From a virus, in IMG/VR virus record IMGVR_UViG_3300036770_003326, positions 1 to 64,000 of that record: DNA of 64,000 nucleotides. One strand, 5' to 3'. Shown piece after piece: positions 45,083 to 50,898 of the stretch. Position 1 is the first letter of the stretch. Each line of letters opens with the position of its first letter. The position numbers and the translations under genes were made by a program. The notes under the pieces were generated by a model that searched no databases, was not told the origin of the DNA, and saw only the letters and a list, made by a program, of their open reading frames with translations.

Positions 45083-45935
45083 TCGATCTCAATGAGTAAA
45101 GCTATAAAGTCCTGTATAAAGAGGCCGTGATACTGCGTAAACGTACAACAAAGTGAACAACGTAAAGTATTGACAATGAGATACATAGTCATATATGGTG
45201 TGGTTACTAACTCATCCTGGGCCGTAAACCCTAACGCATAACTATGCGTGATTAGCCTATCATTATATATGTTATGGCTAAATGTATAATAAACAATTGT
45301 AGTAATAGAAGATACATCGTTTGTGTTGAGTATATCTCATGTAAATCTACCTATCTTTAAAAACCCCATGCTGAAATATAAGAACCAGTTGAATGTGGCT
45401 TTATTACAATTGTTTATATACTCTCATCCAATTGCAGGTAATGTGAGACTACCAGAAATGGGGTCCTGCTATAAATGTATCACATACTTCAAGGGTTGCA
45501 ACCTTGTGAGAGTACAATATTGCAGGACACAGCACTTTACAGGTGGGCAGTGTCCAACAAGAACTAATCAATTCTTGTATGGAAAAACTCTGTATTTGGT
45601 GAGTTATATTACTGTAAATAGTATAACAAATCCAATATTTAAGCTTGATAAGCTACACAGTATATTGTGGTTTGAGTAAAAAGACAATAAGCCCTTTGTG
45701 GTGAACAGTATAACAAGGACTCTGAACAAACCCTTGTAATCCTACTAATATACTAGTAGGTAGTAATGCACCATTCCTGATTCCCAAGGTCAGGCAGTTG
45801 TAAGAACAAGATAGACCTATTTATAGGTAGAAGAGCTACAGTGATGTGGCAAGAATTAACTCTTAAGTCTTACAACTGAGTGCAGAGGGGTATTTAACTT
45901 ATAGAAACTTTACTTATTTATTTAAACATAAACTT
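45083..45935. ncRNA. Hairpin-rich region without a convincing gene, possible structured RNA
   Basis: About 850 bases contain many inverted repeats: ACGCATA/TATGCGT (45234-45249), CAAGAA/TTCTTG (45557-45576 area), ACAAGG/CCTTGT (45712-45736 area), CCTACTA/TAGTAGG (45741-45760), CCTGA/TCAGG (45776-45794) and an 84-base folded unit at 45795-45878. A frame at 45323-45679 has low coding quality. The clustering of stems suggests one or more functional RNAs, or an origin. Strand is unknown; plus is favoured by gene direction. Confidence 0.4.
45795..45878 (+). ncRNA. Three-stem RNA element with GNRA-type loop
   Basis: The outer stem CAGTTGTAAGA (45795-45805) pairs perfectly with TCTTACAACTG (45868-45878). 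Inside are ACCTA-TTTA-TAGGT and a third arm (AAGAG … CTCTT) topped by CTACA-GTGA-TGTGG, whose GTGA loop is of the GNRA type. Another hairpin (45776-45794) stacks directly before it. Together they form a compact three-way-junction-like fold shortly before the gene at 45936. Confidence 0.45.
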
Positions 45936-46160
45936 ATGACAAGAGCAGAAGCACTTAAAAAAACTAGAGAAAAATTTACTAATCTATTAGACGGTAAAGT
46001 TCTTCCTAATGCTACTATTACAGAAATTATTTTATACTATGAAACATTAGTAGTAAAGAATATTGCACCAATAGTTAAATCAAACTCTGGTATAATAGAT
46101 AATTTCCGTGAAGCAGAAATTCAACAATATCAAGAAGATAACGATGAGTGGTATCATTAA
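45936..46160 (+). CDS. Small early protein (74 aa)
   Basis: MTRAEALKKTREKFTNLLDG, then VLPNATITEIILYYETLVVK, then FREAEIQQYQEDNDEWYH: a helical, acidic protein. An A-rich leader without Shine-Dalgarno precedes the ATG. A hairpin (46146-46170) covers its 3' end. No family is recognised; small early phage proteins of this kind often modify the host. Confidence 0.6.
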   Translation: MTRAEALKKTREKFTNLLDGKVLPNATITEIILYYETLVVKNIAPIVKSNSGIIDNFREAEIQQYQEDNDEWYH

Positions 46161-46170
46161 AATACCACTC
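46146..46170 (+). terminator. Hairpin at the end of the 74-aa gene
   Basis: GAGTGGTAT (46146-46154) and ATACCACTC (46162-46170) form a perfect 9-base stem that spans the stop codon at 46158-46160. A short T/A-rich segment follows. Confidence 0.5.
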
Positions 46171-46189
46171 TATTAAAACTATATAACTT

Positions 46190-46369
46190 ATGAAATACTC
46201 TAAACTATTTATGTACATTACTATACTAGGTATAGTATCAGGATTATTATCAGCTTATCTAATGCTAGTAAAAAACAACCCTTCAATAAGTGCTTTACTA
46301 GCTACAACATCTTTTACTTTATTATTCACAGGATCTATGCTAGACAATAAATCTAAATATAAAAATTAA
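46190..46369 (+). CDS. Small two-segment membrane protein (59 aa)
   Basis: MKYSKLFMYITILGIVSGLL and SAYLMLV form the first hydrophobic segment; ISALLATTSFTLLFTGSM the second; the end is basic (NKSKYKN). Probably an inner-membrane hairpin protein. It is followed 19 bases later by another small membrane protein, suggesting a pair. Function unknown. Confidence 0.6.
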   Translation: MKYSKLFMYITILGIVSGLLSAYLMLVKNNPSISALLATTSFTLLFTGSMLDNKSKYKN

Positions 46370-46388
46370 TTTACTAAATCTTATCTAA

Positions 46389-46580
46389 ATGAAAACTTTA
46401 ATTGAATTTTGTATAGTACTAGTAATCACACTATTAACTTTTGGTATAGCTAGTTACACTAGTTTTAAATTTTCTAATAATCTCTTTATAATACTTTTTA
46501 TTTCTTTTACAGTATCCTTTATAACTTCTATAATATCTACTGAAATAATTATTAACTTAAAATATATAAATCATGATTAG
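46389..46580 (+). CDS. Small two-segment membrane protein (63 aa)
   Basis: Two hydrophobic segments at about 5-22 (IEFCIVLVITLLTFGIAS) and 31-57 (FIILFISFTVSFITSIISTE, IIINL) are joined by a short polar turn. There is no charged catalytic part. It overlaps the following gene by eight bases. With the preceding 59-aa protein it may act at the host membrane, for example in superinfection exclusion; this is a guess from size and place. Confidence 0.55.
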   Translation: MKTLIEFCIVLVITLLTFGIASYTSFKFSNNLFIILFISFTVSFITSIISTEIIINLKYINHD

Positions 46581-46830
46581 TACTTTAAATCAAAACTCAA
46601 CAGCAAAATCAAATGCTAACTTATTATTTCCTGAGCATATAGAAATCTCAGAGCGTGAGTTTTCTGATTATTATAATGCATTCTTATGCATGGACAGTAA
46701 ATTTATTAGAGATAACATGTCTGTAATAAATGAATCTGTATGGACTTTTAACTTTCATTATACTTTTTTCTGCGTTATACTAAATCCTGGATTATATAAC
46801 GAAGAACTTTACATGGGTGTAATAAAATAA
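46573..46830 (+). CDS. Small hypothetical protein (85 aa)
   Basis: MISTLNQNSTAKSNANLLFP, EHIEISEREFSDYYNAFLCM, DSKFIRDNMSVINESVWTFN: a soluble, acidic, aromatic-rich protein with no motif I recognise. It overlaps the membrane-protein gene by eight bases and is followed by a clear terminator hairpin, so it ends a small transcription unit. Confidence 0.55.
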   Translation: MISTLNQNSTAKSNANLLFPEHIEISEREFSDYYNAFLCMDSKFIRDNMSVINESVWTFNFHYTFFCVILNPGLYNEELYMGVIK

Positions 46831-46836
46831 GTCAGA

Positions 46837-46858
46837 AGAGCCCTGTAACAAGGGCTCT
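46837..46858 (+). terminator. Terminator hairpin
   Basis: AGAGCCCT (46837-46844) and AGGGCTCT (46851-46858) form a perfect 8-base stem with a six-base loop, followed by ATTTGATT, seven bases after the stop of the 85-aa gene. Confidence 0.65.
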
Positions 46859-46926
46859 ATTTGATTAAGCTATAATAGGCTTAAAATAAATATATATTAT
46901 ATCATTTAATTTATTATATTTATATC

Positions 46927-47175
46927 ATGTTTGAAACTGTTAATATATTTACAATAAATATTAGTATAACTAAAACTAAGAATATACTATTAATAATATT
47001 TGCCGAGAATCTTACATCAATAGATGAAGTTAAAAGCTTTTATTTCAATAAATACAAACACTTACAAAAAGATCCTGATAAATTTAGTTTTATTCACAAA
47101 GGCAAATACTCTACTGACAGTAAGTATTTTGATCTAGCATGTGAAGGATTAAATTATTCCTGTACATTTTCTTAA
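46927..47175 (+). CDS. Small hypothetical protein (82 aa)
   Basis: FETVNIFTINISITKTKNIL is beta-like; NLTSIDEVKSFYFNKYKHLQ and KDPDKFSFIHKGKYSTDSKY follow. The protein is basic with no motif I recognise. It sits alone between a terminator upstream and a strong long hairpin downstream, so it may have its own promoter in the AT-rich 46860-46926 stretch. Confidence 0.5.
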   Translation: MFETVNIFTINISITKTKNILLIIFAENLTSIDEVKSFYFNKYKHLQKDPDKFSFIHKGKYSTDSKYFDLACEGLNYSCTFS

Positions 47176-47180
47176 TCTTT

Positions 47181-47239
47181 GGTTTCTTAGTAAACTATTC
47201 TTTTTACTTACAATTTTTAGGATAGTTTATTAAGAAACC
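47181..47239 (+). terminator. Long terminator hairpin
   Basis: GGTTTCTTAGTAAACTATTC(T) (47181-47201) pairs with AGGATAGTTTATTAAGAAAC(C) (47219-47239) over 21 positions with two mismatches, followed by TTTCTTTTTTA. This is a strong intrinsic terminator after the 82-aa gene. Confidence 0.75.
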
Positions 47240-47263
47240 TTTCTTTTTTATTTACACGCTAAT

Positions 47264-47359
47264 ATTATTCTGCATCGTCGCAAAAAGAATAATGGGCACT
47301 GGATATAATATGCTTTAGTTATATCTAGTATAGACTTTATAAGTCTGATCTATAAAGCA
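47264..47359 (+). promoter_or_regulatory. Structured leader upstream of the 171-aa gene
   Basis: Contains ATTATTCT/AGAATAAT (47264-47271 and 47286-47293), an enclosing stem TGCTTTA/TAAAGCA (47311-47317 and 47353-47359), and an inner hairpin AGACTT-TAT-AAGTCT (47332-47346). These precede the ATG at 47404. It could be a 5' UTR control element or contain the promoter; the fold is seen, the role is inferred. Confidence 0.4.
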
Positions 47360-47403
47360 CCTTAATTAATTTAATTTATAAACTTTTAAAAAATTTAAAA
47401 ATC

Positions 47404-47919
47404 ATGGAAAAAAGAATCATTTTAGAATCAGCAAAAGGTGTTAAGAATAACAAAGTTCAATTGTGTTTTTCTCAAATAGTAGAAAGCTCTAAAACAAACA
47501 CTAATGTATTAGGACTATTAAACGCATCTGATGAGCGTTTTACACAGTCTAAACCTCGTTATGCTTGGGTTACAGCAGAACCTAAAGATGTTAAAGCACA
47601 ATTTGGTATTGATGTAGATAGTCTTAAACAAGGTGATGTATTGGAAATAGGAGCTGTAGATCCAAGAATGGCATCATTCCCAGAAACAGCACTTAACATT
47701 CAAATTACCGAGACAACAGAAGGTAGTGACTATGATGTACAAAACTTCGAGACTCGTGCTAAGAGAGCAGGTAAAGATGGTGATTTCATTATGAAAGACG
47801 GTTTGTATATCTATGTGAATACTACTGTTGTACCAGGTGAGCCTAAGCATGTTATCATTACTGATACTGAACGAGTATCTGCTAATGGATCTTCTTTGGC
47901 AAACTCTTTAGGAGTATAA
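47404..47919 (+). CDS. Probably abundant early protein of unknown function (171 aa)
   Basis: Beta-rich soluble protein (MEKRIILESAKGVKNNKVQL, CFSQIVESSKTNTNVLGLLN, FGIDVDSLKQGDVLEIGAVD, FIMKDGLYIYVNTTVVPGEP). Its codons are richer in G/C third bases than its neighbours (GGTGATGTATTGG, TTCGAGACTCGTG), as in the capsid gene, suggesting high expression. It has its own structured leader and its own terminator (47931-47960). A single-stranded-DNA-binding or other OB/beta-barrel role is possible but no motif proves it. Confidence 0.65.
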   Translation: MEKRIILESAKGVKNNKVQLCFSQIVESSKTNTNVLGLLNASDERFTQSKPRYAWVTAEPKDVKAQFGIDVDSLKQGDVLEIGAVDPRMASFPETALNIQITETTEGSDYDVQNFETRAKRAGKDGDFIMKDGLYIYVNTTVVPGEPKHVIITDTERVSANGSSLANSLGV

Positions 47920-47930
47920 TCTAACTATAA

Positions 47931-47960
47931 AACCAGGGTAAGTTGATTCTTGCCCTGGTT
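47931..47960 (+). terminator. Terminator hairpin after the 171-aa gene
   Basis: AACCAGGGTAAG (47931-47942) and CTTGCCCTGGTT (47949-47960) pair over 12 positions with one wobble, followed by TCTAATTAT. The first TFKSE-type repeat starts only 12 bases later. Confidence 0.7.
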
Positions 47961-47991
47961 TCTAATTATCTAACCTTTAAATCAGAATAAA

Positions 47992-48258
47992 ATGGAACAG
48001 AAACAGACAGCAGTAGAATGGTTGGTCCAACAACTAAGAAATGGTAAGGAATTTAATGATGAATTAATCCAACAAGCCAAAGCAATGGAGAAAGAAGAAA
48101 TAATGTATAGTGAGGAAGAAGTTTTAGAAATACTACAAAAATGGTCAATGTATCAAGTTGACATAGAGTTGAATAAATTAAATATAAAAGAACTAAATGA
48201 TGTGTTGAAAAAAACATTGTCATATAAAGAATGGTTTGGTCAAATCAAAAAGAAGTAA
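47992..48258 (+). CDS. TAVEWLV-family small protein (88 aa)
   Basis: QTAVEWLVQQLRNGKEFNDE, then QQAKAMEKEEIMYSEEEVLE. The TAVEWLV…(Q)AK(A/E)MEKEQI core is shared with the proteins at 48324, 49485, 50279 (inside a longer gene), 51334 and the broken copy at 51582. This member does not end in TFKSE: its C-terminal half is different (VDIELNKLNIKELNDVLKKT), so it is a mosaic. All helical. Function unknown. The start is defined by the first stop/start repeat. Confidence 0.7.
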   Translation: MEQKQTAVEWLVQQLRNGKEFNDELIQQAKAMEKEEIMYSEEEVLEILQKWSMYQVDIELNKLNIKELNDVLKKTLSYKEWFGQIKKK

Positions 48259-48259
48259 T

Positions 48260-48322
48260 ATGGGAAAAGGATTAGACGTAGAAAAGTTTATGAAAGAAAA
48301 AGAAACCTTTAAATCAGAATAA
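48260..48322 (+). CDS. Micro-ORF ending in TFKSE (20 aa)
   Basis: MGKGLDVEKFMKEKETFKSE. The ATG starts one base after the preceding TAA. Its last five codons are inside the second copy of the repeat. It could be a real micropeptide or the deleted remnant of a cassette; the frame is intact. Confidence 0.4.
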   Translation: MGKGLDVEKFMKEKETFKSE

Positions 48323-48323
48323 A

Positions 48324-48548
48324 ATGAAAACAGCAGTAGAATGGTTGGTTGAAGAAATAAATAAACTAACTGGATTAACGATTCAAATGGATGAGCCAAT
48401 AATTGAACAAGCTAAAGAAATGGAAAAAGAGCAGATAAAAAGTGCATTCACACAAGGTGATTTATTTGCAGAAGATTATTTTAACCCTGAAAAATCTAAC
48501 ATCGATTGTTCAGAAAATTACTACAACAAAACCTTTAAATCAGAATAA
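48324..48548 (+). CDS. TAVEWLV-family small protein (74 aa)
   Basis: MKTAVEWLVEEINKLTGLTI, then IIEQAKEMEKEQIKSAFTQG, then ENYYNKTFKSE. This is a full member: N-terminal amphipathic helix, AKEMEKEQI helix, variable acidic middle (DLFAEDYFNPEKSNIDCS), and a (E/N)YYN-x-TFKSE end coded by the repeat. The stop TAA overlaps the beginning of the first attC-like site. Function unknown; I associate this family with Bacteroidota phages and mobile DNA, not verified here. Confidence 0.7.
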   Translation: MKTAVEWLVEEINKLTGLTIQMDEPIIEQAKEMEKEQIKSAFTQGDLFAEDYFNPEKSNIDCSENYYNKTFKSE

Positions 48549-48638
48549 CGGTTTGCGGCTTTGCAATAGCCGCCAAAGAAGAATTTAATTATTAACCGAG
48601 AATTGTCAGGCGGCTATTGCAAAACCGCTGTTAGCCGC
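48543..48638 (+). repeat. attC-like site 1
   Basis: Left core GAATAAC (48543-48549). The stem TTTGCAATAGCCGCC (48560-48574) is perfectly complementary to part of GGCGGCTATTGCAAAACCG (48609-48627), and CGGTTT (48549-48554) pairs further out with ACCG, leaving unpaired bases only on the left arm, as in integron attC sites. Right core G|TTAGCCGC (48630-48638). The core complement matches the next cassette's own end (48899-48907) as expected for integron cassettes. Confidence 0.6.
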
Positions 48639-49017
48639 TGGCCTTTCTCACAACTTTAAAACAATGACAGCAAAAGAACAAGCAAGTAGTTTAGTTGAGT
48701 ATTTTTGGACAGATGTTGAAGAGTTTAAACAATACGAAACTATTAAAATGACAAAAGAAATGGCTAAAGATTGTGCCATAAAAGTAGCTGAAGAAGCTAA
48801 AATAGAAATAGGAAATTTTGATAGAACTGATGGATTTGTCAAAACTCGTGAAGATTTTTGGGATGCTGTCATTGTCGAAATACGGTCTATGTAGGCTTGC
48901 GGCTAACGTTCCGAGTATTTGCGTAGTGCCTATACTGAACTATATTGTAAAATACAAAACTTAAAAATATGCAGAAAAGATTATTAGAATTACGAAAGGC
49001 ATTACGCAAATACTGTG
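48631..49017 (+). mobile_element. Integron-like gene cassette A
   Basis: Bounded by the presumed cut points G|TT at 48630/48631 and 49017/49018. It begins TTAGCCGC and, after its single gene (48664-48894), holds GCGGCTAAC (48899-48907), the exact complement of GTTAGCCGC. In true integron cassettes the two ends form the matched attC arms only when the cassette is circular; the same holds here. No integrase gene is in the window. Confidence 0.6.
48664..48894 (+). CDS. MTAKE-family small protein carried by cassette A (76 aa)
   Basis: MTAKEQASSLVEYFWTDVEE, then IKMTKEMAKDCAIKVAEEAK, then TREDFWDAVIVEIRSM. It is a paralogue of the 69-aa protein at 51113-51322 (MTAKEKANRLCIDF…NKEMAKQCALVAVNEI…EFWEQVKQEIINL), which is framed by stop/start repeats instead of attC-like sites. 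Helical, soluble, no known domain. The ATG follows ACAACTTTAAAACA. Confidence 0.65.
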   Translation: MTAKEQASSLVEYFWTDVEEFKQYETIKMTKEMAKDCAIKVAEEAKIEIGNFDRTDGFVKTREDFWDAVIVEIRSM

Positions 49018-49026
49018 TTATGTGCC
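48899..49026 (+). repeat. attC-like site 2
   Basis: Left core GCGGCTAAC (48899-48907); arms AGTATTTGCGTAGTGCC (48914-48930) and GGCATTACGCAAATACT (48998-49014) pair over 17 positions with one mismatch; right core GTTATGTGCC (49017-49026). The ~67 bases between the arms hold no gene. Length (~128 bases) is within the range of attC sites. Confidence 0.6.
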
Positions 49027-49434
49027 GTTTTTATTCAGATTATGACAACGAAAGAGAAGATAATAAATCAAAGCATTGAGCAAGTTGAAAAGCAACTCAA
49101 AGAAATCAATTTGATACTTGAAGCTAATCCTTTAAGCGAGATATGTAAAATTAGACAAGAAGCACAAAAATTGCTCGATGAAAACAAAACTGTTGAGCAA
49201 AGAACGAGTGATGATTTTATTGCTAAAATAGAAGCATTGTCTAAACGTGAAAAAGAGCAATTTGCATTAGCTGAAAAAGGCAAGGATAGTATAAAATTGA
49301 TTGACGAAAAAGTCAAATTAGAGTTTGAGTTGTCAGACTTGCGAAATGAACTGTATCATATTGAACGTAGGCGCGTGTCTTAAAATGGCACATAACACCA
49401 AAGCAGGTGAAGTTTTAATTTCACTTGCTGACTG
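49018..49434 (+). mobile_element. Integron-like gene cassette B
   Basis: It begins TTATGTGCC after the presumed cut at 49017/49018 and carries, after its gene, GGCACATAAC (49387-49396), the exact 10-base complement of GTTATGTGCC. The end is at the cut 49434/49435. Same build as cassette A: one gene, one attC-like site. Confidence 0.6.
49042..49383 (+). CDS. Coiled-coil protein carried by cassette B (113 aa)
   Basis: The preferred start is MTTKEKIINQSIEQVEKQLK at 49042; an upstream start at 49015 would lie across the cassette boundary. The protein is almost all charged helix (ICKIRQEAQKLLDENKTVEQ, IEALSKREKEQFALAEKGKD, LEFELSDLRNELYHIERRRV), so probably a coiled coil. No family is recognised. 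Base composition is richer in G/C than neighbours, fitting foreign origin. Confidence 0.6.
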   Translation: MTTKEKIINQSIEQVEKQLKEINLILEANPLSEICKIRQEAQKLLDENKTVEQRTSDDFIAKIEALSKREKEQFALAEKGKDSIKLIDEKVKLEFELSDLRNELYHIERRRVS

Positions 49435-49442
49435 TTATCCGC
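49387..49442 (+). repeat. attC-like site 3
   Basis: Left core GGCACATAAC (49387-49396), hairpin arms AGCAGGTGAA (49402-49411) and TTCACTTGCT (49420-49429; nine of ten pair), right core G|TTATCCGC (49434-49442). Shorter than sites 1 and 2, like the compact attC sites of integrons. I found no later complement (GCGGATAAC) that would close a third cassette. Confidence 0.55.
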
Positions 49443-49484
49443 AGTTTTAATTGCGAAAGTTATTAACCTTTAAATCAGAATAAA

Positions 49485-49706
49485 ATGAAACAGACAGCCG
49501 TAGAATGGTTAGTTGAAAAATTTTCAACTCAAGGAACATTACATAGTTCAGATATATCACAAGCCAAAGCAATGGAGAAGGAGCAGATAATGGATGCAAG
49601 AGAAGATGGTCATTTATCTACATATGCAGAATATGGTTCAACTCCTAAATGTTACTTAGACGGAGGACATGAACAATACTACAACGAAACATTTAAATCA
49701 GAATAA
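49485..49706 (+). CDS. TAVEWLV-family small protein (73 aa)
   Basis: MKQTAVEWLVEKFSTQGTLH, then SQAKAMEKEQIMDAREDGHL, then HEQYYNETFKSE. A complete member with conserved N-terminal helix, AK-x-MEKEQI helix, Gly/Tyr-rich variable loop, and the QYYNETFKSE end encoded in the next repeat (here ACATTTAAATCAGAATAA, one base changed). Function unknown. Confidence 0.7.
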   Translation: MKQTAVEWLVEKFSTQGTLHSSDISQAKAMEKEQIMDAREDGHLSTYAEYGSTPKCYLDGGHEQYYNETFKSE

Positions 49707-49707
49707 G

Positions 49708-49905
49708 ATGGAACTATTTAAAAGTAAATGGGGTCAATGGACAGACCTATCAACTACGGGGTATATGGGGTATAAATATTTACTTCAAGCAAGAAGGCAT
49801 AAAGACGGAAGAATACAATACAGAGTAGAAAAAAGTAAGGATTGCTATACTTGCAACATTCCAACACTTGAACAATTAGAAAAAGTAACCTTTAAATCAG
49901 AATAA
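49708..49905 (+). CDS. Small protein in the repeat array (65 aa)
   Basis: The start is the ATG at the end of the repeat (MELFKSKWGQWTDLSTTGYM); a longer frame from 49669 would include the coding end of the gene before and is rejected. It reads GYKYLLQARRHKDGRIQYRV, then CNIPTLEQLEKVTFKSE. Its middle has the look of a small beta sheet with Trp/Tyr/Arg residues. The end VTFKSE comes from the repeat. Confidence 0.65.
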   Translation: MELFKSKWGQWTDLSTTGYMGYKYLLQARRHKDGRIQYRVEKSKDCYTCNIPTLEQLEKVTFKSE

Positions 49906-49906
49906 G

Positions 49907-50092
49907 ATGAAAACAATAAATGACTTTATTAAAGAACTTCAAATGATTAGTGAAGAAAAAAGAAAATTACCATTGGTTGTTCAATGTCCAAATGGGGAAA
50001 TAACATCACCAACAATTAAGATGATGTGGGATGAACCATTAATGATGTTTGAAAAAGAACCTGATAAAATGATTATTAGTTGGAGAGATTAA
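49907..50092 (+). CDS. Small protein in the repeat array (61 aa)
   Basis: MKTINDFIKELQMISEEKRK, LPLVVQCPNGEITSPTIKMM, then MMFEKEPDKMIISWRD. This ORF ends by its own TAA just before the repeat, so it lacks the TFKSE end; only its start is given by the repeat. It resembles small phage proteins of the form 'I-x-D-F-I-x-x-L…LP(V)x…G', unknown function. Confidence 0.65.
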   Translation: MKTINDFIKELQMISEEKRKLPLVVQCPNGEITSPTIKMMWDEPLMMFEKEPDKMIISWRD

Positions 50093-50110
50093 CCTTTAAA
50101 TCAGAATAGA

Positions 50111-50509
50111 ATGATAATACAAACAAGAAGGACTTATGATTTTATTGAAATAAAAGTTGATGAAATTAAAACTACAATTTTTAAAAGTGACATTAAGGAA
50201 ATAAATGACACAATTGAAAATTTATTACAAGTAGTTGATGAATTAAAAACACTAAAAGAAAGACAAAAAAACAGAACTATGAAACAAACAGCAGTAGAAT
50301 GGTTGGTTAACGAACTTAAAAACAATCACGGTATAGATTTAAAATTATACAATGAGTTTGACAAAGCCAAAGAAATGGAGAAAAAGCAGAGAAAAAAAGA
50401 CTTTGTTAATGGCTATAAATCAAGAGCCAAAGAAAGCAATTTAATTTTTGATGAAACCTCTGAAATGTATGCAATTAAATTATTTAACGAAACCTTTAAA
50501 TCAGAATAG
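50111..50509 (+). CDS. Fused two-module protein ending in a TAVEWLV unit (132 aa)
   Basis: Residues 1-56 (IIQTRRTYDFIEIKVDEIKT, KSDIKEINDTIENLLQVVDE) are unlike the others. Met57 (50279) starts a complete TAVEWLV unit (MKQTAVEWLVNELKNNHGID, AKEMEKKQRKKDFVNGYKSR, LFNETFKSE). No stop or repeat separates the two. Either a fusion made by loss of the joining repeat, or two proteins with an internal start at 50279. Confidence 0.65.
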   Translation: MIIQTRRTYDFIEIKVDEIKTTIFKSDIKEINDTIENLLQVVDELKTLKERQKNRTMKQTAVEWLVNELKNNHGIDLKLYNEFDKAKEMEKKQRKKDFVNGYKSRAKESNLIFDETSEMYAIKLFNETFKSE

Positions 50510-50510
50510 A

Positions 50511-50897
50511 ATGAAAGCAAATGAATTAAGAATAGGAAATTATGTTTATGATACTTTAGGTAAAGTAAATACCTATATTGTAAAAGAACCACATAATCAA
50601 GTTAAACCAATCCCGCTAACAGAAGAATGGTTGTTGAAGTTTGGATTTAAAAAATACCCTGACATTAGAGATACATTTCAACAAGTATATTATGATTCCT
50701 ATCAACTTGAAATTGATAGATTTACTATTATTTCATTTTCTATCCAACAAAACAATAAAAATTTGATTAAGTGTAATTATGATAGAGGTTATAGGTCAGA
50801 AGATAATAAAAAAAATTATTACATCAAATATCTTCATCAACTTCAAAACCTATACTTTGCACTTACAGGAGAAGAATTAACCTTTAAATCAGAATAG
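50511..50897 (+). CDS. Small protein in the repeat array (128 aa)
   Basis: The start is the repeat's ATG (MKANELRIGNYVYDTLGKVN); the frame open from 50448 overlaps the previous gene and is rejected. IPLTEEWLLKFGFKK, IDRFTIISFSIQQNNKNLIK and IKYLHQLQNLYFALTGEELT follow, then FKSE. The opening 'N-E-L-R-I-G-N-(Y/L)V' and 'I(P)LTEEWLLKFGF' with 'LHQLQNLYFALTGEEL' match a small protein type I know from many Bacteroidota phages and genomes; its function is unknown. Confidence 0.75.
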   Translation: MKANELRIGNYVYDTLGKVNTYIVKEPHNQVKPIPLTEEWLLKFGFKKYPDIRDTFQQVYYDSYQLEIDRFTIISFSIQQNNKNLIKCNYDRGYRSEDNKKNYYIKYLHQLQNLYFALTGEELTFKSE

Positions 50898-50898
50898 A

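Noticed and set aside
45323-45679. 118-codon open frame in the hairpin-rich region
   Set aside because: It starts with GTG, has no fitting leader, a composition unlike real genes here (many rare residues and hydrophobic patches without pattern) and runs through several inverted repeats. I treat the stretch as non-coding, with moderate certainty.
47311-47359. tRNA-like element because of a 7-base enclosing stem
   Set aside because: Only 49 bases between the ends, no T-loop or D-loop consensus and no CCA context. It is kept as a structured leader. No other tRNA gene was noticed in the window.
48399-48447. TAVEWLV proteins as coiled-coil antitoxins of toxin-antitoxin pairs
   Set aside because: Size and helix content would fit, but no partner gene recurs next to them and no DNA-binding motif is visible. 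There is no sequence support.
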